This document shows positions 57,762 through 64,000 of a stretch of 64,000 bases of DNA, piece after piece. How positions within the stretch are numbered: position 1 is the stretch's first letter; the number at the start of each line of letters is the position of its first letter. Location: positions 992,001-1,056,000 of the forward strand of contig CP107926.1 of assembly GCA_036015235.1 (NCBI GenBank). Direction: 5' to 3'. The position numbers and the translations under genes were made by a program. The notes under the pieces were generated by a model. That model saw only the letters and a list, made by a program, of their open reading frames with translations. It was not told the origin of the DNA and ran no database searches. This DNA comes from Streptomyces sp. NBC_00433. GTDB lineage: Bacteria > Actinomycetota > Actinomycetes > Streptomycetales > Streptomycetaceae.

Positions 57762-59129
57762 GTGGCCGAGCGGTCGTCGGGTGGGGGCGGGGCGGCGATC
57801 GAGGTGTTCGTCAGCCACAGTTCGAAGGGCGACCCCCTTGCGGGGAAGGTGCTCGACGCGGTCACCGCGGGCCTCGCACACAAGCGCTACCGCGTGAAGG
57901 TGGACTCCCAGGCGCTGCGACCCGGCGAGGACTGGTGCCCCGCGCTCTACCAGTGGCTGGCCGAGTGCGACGCCGCGGTGATCCTGCTCAACCGCAGGGC
58001 GCTGGAATCCGCTTGGGTCAGGCGCGAGGTGAACATCCTGCTGTGGCGCCGGGCGCTGAATCCGCGGCTGCTGGTGATACCGGTGCTCATCGGTGACGTC
58101 TCGTCGGCGGATGTGAAGGCCCGCGGTCTGGGGGAGGTGCTGCCCGTGCAGGCGGCGCGGATTCCCGCGGACCCCTCCGAGGCGCATCGGGTGCCGTCCG
58201 AGGCGGGTGAGGTCCCGTCGGCGCCGGACGCCGCCGCCCTCGGGCCGCTCGTGGCGCGCGTACTGGACGAATTCGCCGCCCTGCCGGACCTCGGGCCCGC
58301 GTCCGACAGCATGCGCAGGTGGATCGGCGTGATCGCGGACCACCTCGAACGCACCCGGAAGCCGAAGGCCCTGACCGCGGCGGGCAGGGCGCTGGGCCTG
58401 GCCGACGGGGACCTGCCGGAGCTCGAAGCCCGGATCGGCGCCCACCACTTCCTCGCTTACCAGATGCTCGACGTCTCGCTGGGCCCCCGGCTGGCGGACG
58501 CCGTCATGGAGGTGGCCCCGCACCTTGACCTGGACACGCTGCGCAGGCTCATCGTCCAGGTCACGCCGGCCTGGGTGAACGGCGAGGTGGCGCGGCAGAT
58601 ACTCCCGGCCCCGCATGGCGCTCACGACGCCATGACGGTGGCGATCAACGTCCACGAGGACGTGACGGCCGAGCAGTTCATCCACCGCGCCATGTGCCTG
58701 GACTTCCCGCGCTACTGGGTCAGGGCGGTCGGCGCCGTCCCCGCGGGTGAGGACCAGGCCGCGGAAACCCTGGCACACTGCCGCGAGGCCGTCAGAAGGC
58801 TGCTGAACGCCCCGCCGTATCTTCCCGTCGCCGAGCTGAAGCCCCGGCCGGGCGCCCTGCACTTCCTCACCATCAACCCGCGCGGCCTGCGGGAGCGGAC
58901 GGTGGCGACGGTGCTCGGCGAGCTGCGCCGCGACCACCCCTGGCTGATCGTCCTGCTCCTCACCGGGGCGGGCGCGCCCGCCCCCGACACGCTGCGGGCC
59001 TGGGACCTGGAGGACGCGGTGGTGGTGACGCCGCCGCTGCAAGGGGGCGAGGAGGCCGACGGCTACCGCCTCGCCCGCGATCTCGAAGCAATCCCCGACC
59101 GACTCAACGGCTCAGGTTCCTGGAGGTAA
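57762..59129 (+). CDS. TIR-domain protein
   Basis: 455 residues. The N-terminal TIR domain (about 12-130) begins with EVFVSHSSKGD and has the catalytic-type glutamate Glu89 in SAWVRRE, the SxxWxxxE pattern of NAD-cleaving TIRs. The rest (about 180-455) is alpha-helical and then alpha/beta, without a motif I can name; it includes RRWIGVIADHLERTRK and GALHFLTINPRGLRE. GTG 57762 starts the frame. TAA 59127-59129 lies next to the GGAGG of the MoxR gene, so the two are cotranscribed. Probably an NAD-depleting or signal-making effector. Confidence 0.88.
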   Translation: MAERSSGGGGAAIEVFVSHSSKGDPLAGKVLDAVTAGLAHKRYRVKVDSQALRPGEDWCPALYQWLAECDAAVILLNRRALESAWVRREVNILLWRRALNPRLLVIPVLIGDVSSADVKARGLGEVLPVQAARIPADPSEAHRVPSEAGEVPSAPDAAALGPLVARVLDEFAALPDLGPASDSMRRWIGVIADHLERTRKPKALTAAGRALGLADGDLPELEARIGAHHFLAYQMLDVSLGPRLADAVMEVAPHLDLDTLRRLIVQVTPAWVNGEVARQILPAPHGAHDAMTVAINVHEDVTAEQFIHRAMCLDFPRYWVRAVGAVPAGEDQAAETLAHCREAVRRLLNAPPYLPVAELKPRPGALHFLTINPRGLRERTVATVLGELRRDHPWLIVLLLTGAGAPAPDTLRAWDLEDAVVVTPPLQGGEEADGYRLARDLEAIPDRLNGSGSWR

Positions 59130-59135
59130 CGGACC

Positions 59136-60143
59136 ATGCCAGCAGCCCAGCCCGGACCGTCCGGCGACCCCGGCGCCACCGACCCGGTGGAGTCGCCGGA
59201 CCGCCGCGACGGCCTTGTCTACGTCCTCCAGGACGAGGTGGACCTCGCGGTCGACGTCGCGCTCGCGACCGGCCGCCCGCTGCTGCTCCGGGGGGACCCG
59301 GGGTCCGGCAAGTCCTCCCTGGCCCCCTACATCGCCCGGCAGCGCGAGTGGCGCTACTACGAGAAGGTCGTCTCCGCCCGGACGCAGGCGACCGAACTGC
59401 TGTGGACCTACGACCACGTACGCCGGCTCAGCGACGCCCAGGTCCACGCGCGGGGCCGGGCACTCGCGGACGACGACCGCTACCTCGTCCCCGGCCCGCT
59501 GTGGTGGGCGTTCGCCCCCGGCTCCGCGGCCGCCGTGCAGGCTGCCGGGCGGCGCGGGGCGGGAGCCGGCCGGGCGCTGCCGCCGCAGGCCGACCCGAAC
59601 GACGGGCGGTCGGTGGATCACGCGGTCGTCCTCGTCGACGAGATCGACAAGGCGGACCCCGACCTGCCGAACGGGCTGCTGGTGCCCTTGGGGTCCAACG
59701 AGTTCACCGTCTCGGAGACCGGCCGGCGGGTCGCCAAGGAGCCGCCCCGCACCCCCGGCGGCCTGGACGGCTCTGGCAGCCGCCACCTGATCGTCATCAC
59801 CACCAACGAGGAGCGCGAACTGCCCCAGGCCTTCCTGCGGCGCTGCGTCGTGGCGTGGCTGCCCGAGCACGACAAGGAGCGCCTGGTCAGCATCGCCGAG
59901 GCGCATCTGCGGCACTCCTTCGGCGACTTCTGCGCCGCCGACCGGCAGTTGGCCGAGGCGCTGGCCGACGAGCTGGTGCGGGCGCGGCAGGACGCGCGCA
60001 AGCAGGCGCTGCGCATGCCGAGCACCGCCGAGTATCTCGACGCGCTGCGCGCGTGCCGCGCGCTGGGCATACGAACCTCCGACAGCCAGTGGGAGCTGCT
60101 CAAGCGCCTCGTCCTGCTCAAGCCGCAGCAACCCGAGCGGTGA
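59136..60143 (+). CDS. MoxR-like AAA+ ATPase
   Basis: 335 residues. Walker A LRGDPGSGKSSL, Walker B AVVLVDEIDKAD, sensor 1 VITTNEEREL and an arginine finger region PQAFLRRCVV fit the MoxR/dynein-like clade. MoxR ATPases usually work with a vWA partner, here the next gene, whose GTG overlaps this stop (GTGA). It starts 6 bases after the TIR stop. Confidence 0.9.
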   Translation: MPAAQPGPSGDPGATDPVESPDRRDGLVYVLQDEVDLAVDVALATGRPLLLRGDPGSGKSSLAPYIARQREWRYYEKVVSARTQATELLWTYDHVRRLSDAQVHARGRALADDDRYLVPGPLWWAFAPGSAAAVQAAGRRGAGAGRALPPQADPNDGRSVDHAVVLVDEIDKADPDLPNGLLVPLGSNEFTVSETGRRVAKEPPRTPGGLDGSGSRHLIVITTNEERELPQAFLRRCVVAWLPEHDKERLVSIAEAHLRHSFGDFCAADRQLAEALADELVRARQDARKQALRMPSTAEYLDALRACRALGIRTSDSQWELLKRLVLLKPQQPER

Positions 60144-61114
60144 GCGTGCCGGGCGGCGTCTGGATCGCCGACGTGGTGCGCGCGCTGTCCCTGGCGTCCC
60201 CCGGTGACACGGCGCGGCAGCAGGCCATCGCACGGCTGCTGGGCATGGAGGTGCGGGGGGCGGCGCCCGACGACGCGGCCGCACCGGCGGGGCCGGCCGC
60301 CTTGGACTTGCCCGGCGGCGGCCCGGCGCCGGGCGGGCAGGGCGCCGGCGCCCGCGACGACGGCTCGCACACCGACGCGGCGGTGCCGGTCGCCGTGGAC
60401 GCGACCGGCACCCTGCCGCTCCTCCCCCCGGTCGGTTTCGAGCCACCGCCCGAGCCGGTCTGGTCGGGTGCCGCGCTGCCCGCCCAGAACCCCCGCTCCC
60501 CCGACGCCCGACCGGGGCACGAGCCGCTGCTCGCGCCCCGGTCGGCGAACGCGGTCCTGCACCGGGCGCTGTCCCGCGACGTGCCGGAGGGGGAGCTCGA
60601 CATCCCCGGCGTCATCCGACTGCTGGCCACCGGCCGGCCGGTGGCGGGGCTGCCGCACCTGCCGGTGCGCACCCTGCGCTACGGCGTCCAACTGCTGGCC
60701 GATGTCGGGACGGGGATGGAACCGTTCAGCAGGGACGTCCACGAGATGATCGACAGGGTGCGGACGATCGTCGGCCGGGAGGGCACCGAGGTGCTCTACT
60801 TCGACGACTGCCCGACGCGCGGCACCGGCCCCGGTCTGCGCTGGAGCTGGCAGCGGTACGCTCCGCCGCCGCGGGGCACGCGGGTGCTGGTCCTGACCGA
60901 CCTGGGGCTGGGCGGCCCGCCGCACAGCCCCAGGCGCGGCACCAGGGGCGAGTGGGAGCAGTGGGTCGGCGCCCTGCTGCACGCGGGCTGCACCCCGGTC
61001 GCCTTCGTTCCCCTGCCGCCGCGGCGGTGGCCCGGGTGGGCGGTGGATCTGCTGCCCCTGATGGCCTGGGACCGGAACACCACGGCGGGCTGGGCGCGGA
61101 CCCATCTGGGGTGA
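60140..61114 (+). CDS. vWA-like protein paired with MoxR
   Basis: 324 residues. A Pro/Ala-rich N-terminal half (about 40-130) leads to a vWA-like domain whose MIDAS reads LLADVGTGMEPF (Asp188), a variant of DxSxSM in which the first Ser is Gly and the second Gly. RVLVLTDLGLGG supplies the later strand. MoxR-vWA pairs act as NTP-driven assembly or signalling switches. GTG 60140 overlaps the MoxR stop; GTG 60146 is a possible alternative. Last gene of the TIR-MoxR-vWA operon. Confidence 0.78.
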   Translation: MSVPGGVWIADVVRALSLASPGDTARQQAIARLLGMEVRGAAPDDAAAPAGPAALDLPGGGPAPGGQGAGARDDGSHTDAAVPVAVDATGTLPLLPPVGFEPPPEPVWSGAALPAQNPRSPDARPGHEPLLAPRSANAVLHRALSRDVPEGELDIPGVIRLLATGRPVAGLPHLPVRTLRYGVQLLADVGTGMEPFSRDVHEMIDRVRTIVGREGTEVLYFDDCPTRGTGPGLRWSWQRYAPPPRGTRVLVLTDLGLGGPPHSPRRGTRGEWEQWVGALLHAGCTPVAFVPLPPRRWPGWAVDLLPLMAWDRNTTAGWARTHLG

Positions 61115-61376
61115 CAGGGGTAAGCTCGCGAATCCGAAAAACGATTCACCCGTTCAACCGTGAACATTTCCGGATTGAATGATATTCATACCTCCCGAAA
61201 GGCCACCGATCCCCCCAGCAGGCACTTCTTACGAAATGATTACCCTGCCAGGACAAAGGGATGAAGCCCTGCGGGAAAAGCCGCGGGCGCACTACTGTCG
61301 GTGCTCGAATGACCGGCGCGCGCCGGTCACTTTTGCGTACCGCTCGCGGACGCGTTCTTCTCATGGGGGGATTTCT
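61115..61376. promoter_or_regulatory. A/T-rich leader of the multicopper oxidase gene
   Basis: 262 bases, the most A/T-rich stretch of this half of the window (61125-61250). It probably holds the promoter. GGGGGG at 61365-61370 serves as ribosome site for GTG 61377. Confidence 0.5.
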
Positions 61377-62849
61377 GTGATCAAGCGCAGGTCATTACTG
61401 TTAAGTGGCGCGGTCGTGACGACCAGCGCCGCCGGCGCCATCGGCGCCGGCGGCCTCCTGCTCTCCGCACCGACGAGCAGCGCCGCGCCGACCACCGGAA
61501 TCGACCCGGCGAGCATCGCCAAATACACCCGGAAGATGCCGGTGCTGCCCGCCCTCCTCCCGCACGCGGTGTCGCCCACGGCCGACTACTACCGCCTGAC
61601 CATGAAGGAAGCCCGCGCGGAGGTCATCCCCGGCTTCCTGACCAAGGTCAACACCTTCAACGGGCACTTCCCGGGTCCTGTCCTGCACGCCTGGTCCGGG
61701 CGCCGGGTGGTCCTGACGCAGACCAACCGCCTCAGCGTCACCGCCTCGGTCCACCTGCACGGCGCGCACGTGCCGTCGTCGAGCGACGGGGCCCCGATGG
61801 ACCTGATCGCCACCGGCGGCGGCACCAAGACGTACACCTACCCGAACGAGCAGCCGCACGCGAACCTCTGGTTCCACGACCACGCGCACCACCAGGAGTC
61901 CGAGACGGTCTTCCGCGGTCTGACCGGCACCTATCTGCTCCACGACAAGGTGGAGACCCGGCTCGGGCTCCCGTCGGGGCGCTACGACGTGCCCGTCTCG
62001 ATCCGTGACGCGCGGTTCGACGAGGACGGCCAACTCCACTACGAGATGAACGACTTCGCGAACCGCCAGGTGATCCTCGCCAACGGCAGGGCGTGGCCGT
62101 ACTTCGAGGTGGCCGCCCGGAAATACCGCTTCCGTTTCTACAACACGGCCAATCTGCGCTCCTTCGCCCTCGCCCTGGCGGACGGCTCGCCGATCACAGT
62201 CATCGGCACCGACGGCGGACTGCTCGCCGCCCCCTTCGAGACCGCGTCGGTGACGCTGTCGCCCGGCGAGCGCGCCGACGTCGTGATCGACTTCTCGCGC
62301 TACCCGGTGGGCACGGAGCTGGAGTTGCGGAATGTCATCGCGCAGCCGCCGGGACAGCCGGCCGACGTGGGGCAGGTGCTGCAATTCCGCGTCACCCGCA
62401 CCGCGCGGGACACCAGCGTGGTCCCGGCCGCGCTGCGCACCCTCCCGCCGCTGCCGCCCGCCACGGTCGAGCGCTCCTTCAGCCTCCTCATGGACGAGTC
62501 GCAGCCGCAGCCCGCCTACGCGTACATCAACGGCAAGGAGTTCGACGACCAGCGGATCGACACCACGATCGCCTACGGCACCACCGAGGTCTGGACGGTC
62601 ACCAACGCCAACCTGCGCGCGCCGCACAACTTCCACATCCACCTCGTGCAGTTCCGGGTGCTGGAACGCAACGGGGTGGCGGTGACCTCGGGCGCGGAGA
62701 GCGGGCTCAAGGACACCGTGATGCTCAAAGCGGGCGAGACGGTGAAGCTGCAGGCCACCTTCGGCGGCTACCGGGGCGTCTACGTCTACCACTGCCACCT
62801 GTTCGACCACGCCTCGATGGGCATGATGGCGCAGATGCAGGTCGTCTGA
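61377..62849 (+). CDS. Exported multicopper oxidase (CotA/bilirubin oxidase-like)
   Basis: 490 residues. A Tat-type signal (KRRSLLLSG followed by a long Ala/Gly core) precedes three cupredoxin domains. The copper sites are complete: HLHGAHVP, WFHDHAHH, HNFHIHLVQF and YHCHLFDHASMGMM; the last carries the type 1 Cys and axial Met. It would oxidise phenols or metals with oxygen outside the cell. Codons 7 and 9 are TTA (61395-61397 and 61401-61403), so the protein should appear only when bldA tRNA is made. Translation from an earlier frame start (61179) is unlikely because it would bury the signal. Confidence 0.94.
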   Translation: MIKRRSLLLSGAVVTTSAAGAIGAGGLLLSAPTSSAAPTTGIDPASIAKYTRKMPVLPALLPHAVSPTADYYRLTMKEARAEVIPGFLTKVNTFNGHFPGPVLHAWSGRRVVLTQTNRLSVTASVHLHGAHVPSSSDGAPMDLIATGGGTKTYTYPNEQPHANLWFHDHAHHQESETVFRGLTGTYLLHDKVETRLGLPSGRYDVPVSIRDARFDEDGQLHYEMNDFANRQVILANGRAWPYFEVAARKYRFRFYNTANLRSFALALADGSPITVIGTDGGLLAAPFETASVTLSPGERADVVIDFSRYPVGTELELRNVIAQPPGQPADVGQVLQFRVTRTARDTSVVPAALRTLPPLPPATVERSFSLLMDESQPQPAYAYINGKEFDDQRIDTTIAYGTTEVWTVTNANLRAPHNFHIHLVQFRVLERNGVAVTSGAESGLKDTVMLKAGETVKLQATFGGYRGVYVYHCHLFDHASMGMMAQMQVV

Positions 62850-62900
62850 GGACAGCCGTCCGAGGGCGGTCGTCCGGGCACGATGCGCGCCACAGCCGAA

Positions 62901-62931
62901 GGACGGCTGCCGGGTCCTCCGGCAGCCGTCC
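62901..62931. terminator. Bidirectional terminator hairpin
   Basis: Perfect 13-bp stem (62901-62913 with 62919-62931) around GTCCT, lying between the convergent oxidase and glycan-binding genes. Confidence 0.8.
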
Positions 62932-62940
62932 CGGCCGTGA

Positions 62941-64000
62941 TCAGCTCGCGGGCACCAACTGGGCCATGTCGAACCCGGCGACGTCCTTGCTGGAGCCGAT
63001 GCCGTCACCCCACTGCGTGTAGCCCTTGCGGACCCCGTTGTCCTTCTCGTTGAGGTCCAGCGCGAAGGAGAACACGTTGTTCGCCGTCGGCTGCACCGAG
63101 GTGAGGTCGCTCCACGGCACCGCCAGTTCGTAGAGCGTGGTGTGGGTGGCCTCGTCCCTGGTCACGTTGACGGTCGCGTCCGTGACCGGGCCGCTGCCCT
63201 CGGTCGGAGCGGTCCACCGGTAGAGCCGGGCGCCGAGCGAGGTGAGCGCGGCTCCGTATTCGTAGTGTCCGGCCGCCGACGCGCTGCTCTCGGTGGCCGA
63301 CGAGCCCGGCACCCCCGACGTGGCCGCGAACTGCAGGCAGTCGCCCTGCCAGATGTTGGCGTCGGTCGCGGGTTCCGACTGGACGTCGTCGGTGATGTCC
63401 GCCGTCAGGTAGAGGTTGTCGGCGTCCCAGTCGAGCCACACCTTGCCCGACAGGTCGGACGGGCCGCCGTAGGGCTGCGAGCCGTCCAGCGACACCCAGG
63501 TCCCGTCTGCGGTGGTGGCGAGGTCCACCGCGGGGCCGTCCTTCACCTGGTCGAGCGTCCATGACTTGCCGAGGCTCTTGTTGACCACGGGCAGGAAGGT
63601 GACGTGCCCGGTGAGGGCTTCCGACGACAGGTCACCGGAGATGACGCTCGTCACCGGGAAGGCGTATTGCTTGGCGAAGCCGATGCCCGTCACGGGTACG
63701 TCCACGGTGGCCGACCCCTGGGGGGCGATGGTCGCGCTGACCGGCTGCGTGCCCGTCGCGCTGCCGAGCTTCCACTTGACGGCCGTCACCGTGGTCGGGG
63801 TGTCCGACGGGTTGTGCACGACCACCTGGAGCGAGCCGGCCGCCGGGCTCATCCCGGTCACCACCGGCGTGACCTGCTCGGGGGTGGCGCCCGAGGTCAC
63901 GGTGAGCGTGCTGACGGCGGCCTGGGTGTAGGCGCCGGCGCCGCCGGTGAAGGCCGCCGTGGCGTCCAGTTCGGCCTTGGCGCCGGGGCTCGCCGACGCC
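62941..64000 (-). CDS. C-terminal part of a secreted glycan-active protein (NEW3-like and CBM9-like domains), cut by window end
   Basis: The frame stays open to base 64000, so only the last 353 residues are seen; a GTG at 63900 is not the true start. Upstream of about 63,580 is an Ig-like NEW3 domain (LQVVVHNPSDTPTTVTAVKW, DVPVTGIG), often next to alpha-galactosidase-type catalytic domains. The C-terminal 190 residues look like a CBM9/DOMON-type binding module (VWLDWDADNLYLTADITDD, WQGDCLQFAA, YELAVPWSDL). The catalytic domain must lie to the right. Confidence 0.82.
   Translation of the reverse strand, partial: ASASPGAKAELDATAAFTGGAGAYTQAAVSTLTVTSGATPEQVTPVVTGMSPAAGSLQVVVHNPSDTPTTVTAVKWKLGSATGTQPVSATIAPQGSATVDVPVTGIGFAKQYAFPVTSVISGDLSSEALTGHVTFLPVVNKSLGKSWTLDQVKDGPAVDLATTADGTWVSLDGSQPYGGPSDLSGKVWLDWDADNLYLTADITDDVQSEPATDANIWQGDCLQFAATSGVPGSSATESSASAAGHYEYGAALTSLGARLYRWTAPTEGSGPVTDATVNVTRDEATHTTLYELAVPWSDLTSVQPTANNVFSFALDLNEKDNGVRKGYTQWGDGIGSSKDVAGFDMAQLVPAS

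Noticed and set aside
57612..59042. N-terminal extension of the STAND protein across the TIR gene
   Set aside because: The TIR protein on the other strand has clear motifs and codon use; the extension is its shadow.
61179..61376. Longer start for the multicopper oxidase
   Set aside because: It would put 66 residues before a Tat-type signal and lies in an A/T-rich promoter region; GTG 61377 has a ribosome site.

Overview
The window is a high-GC actinobacterial chromosome segment, most likely from Streptomyces or another Streptomycetaceae. Third codon positions are almost always G or C, ATGA/GTGA stop-start overlaps are common, GTG starts are frequent, and the rare TTA leucine codons sit in genes of the kind usually under bldA control.

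Region 1 (about 35-28,000) is a polyketide locus that runs off the left edge. A minus-strand operon (4772 to 35) carries three methyltransferases, an FAD monooxygenase and, between them, a short histidine kinase/response regulator pair. Facing it are an ACP, a KS-alpha and a chain-length-factor-like KS-beta (4995-7773), which together form a type II minimal PKS. Next come a TTA-containing LuxR-type regulator (8106-8801), a strong terminator, and a tightly coupled run of cyclase-type genes: cupin-ABM fusion, ABM, two SnoaL-like proteins and a metallo-beta-lactamase fold protein. A 3973-residue type I PKS follows (KSQ-ACP, then KS-AT-DH-KR-ACP twice), then a 77-residue orphan ORF, a KS-ACP protein, an AfsA-like protein and a free-standing acyltransferase. 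My reading is that the type I part builds a short branched dienoyl starter, with the discrete AT serving the two AT-less modules, and that the starter primes the type II PKS.

Region 2 (28,000-46,200) is mixed chromosomal content. It holds a frameshifted Crp/Fnr regulator behind a likely 38-codon ORF, a membrane PP2C phosphatase, a lipoprotein, an alpha/beta hydrolase, a DHA2 exporter, a cysteine-rich ArsR/SufR-like regulator with a DUF3291 protein, a methyltransferase, a POT peptide transporter and a metallophosphoesterase. An island of decayed genes (40,300-42,360) contains CHAT-TPR, HTH, ATPase and histidine-kinase pieces. It is followed by a secreted GH3 beta-glucosidase behind a palindromic LacI-type operator, with a perfect 366-bp internal duplication.

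Region 3 (46,200-64,000) has an ABC ATPase converging on two very large FtsX-type permeases. A divergent conflict-system-like locus follows: a trypsin-like/NACHT/WD40 STAND protein on one side and TIR, MoxR ATPase and vWA-like proteins on the other. Last are a Tat-type multicopper oxidase with two TTA codons and the C-terminal part of a secreted carbohydrate-binding protein cut by the window end.

All calls come from reading motifs and gene arrangement; no database search was possible.
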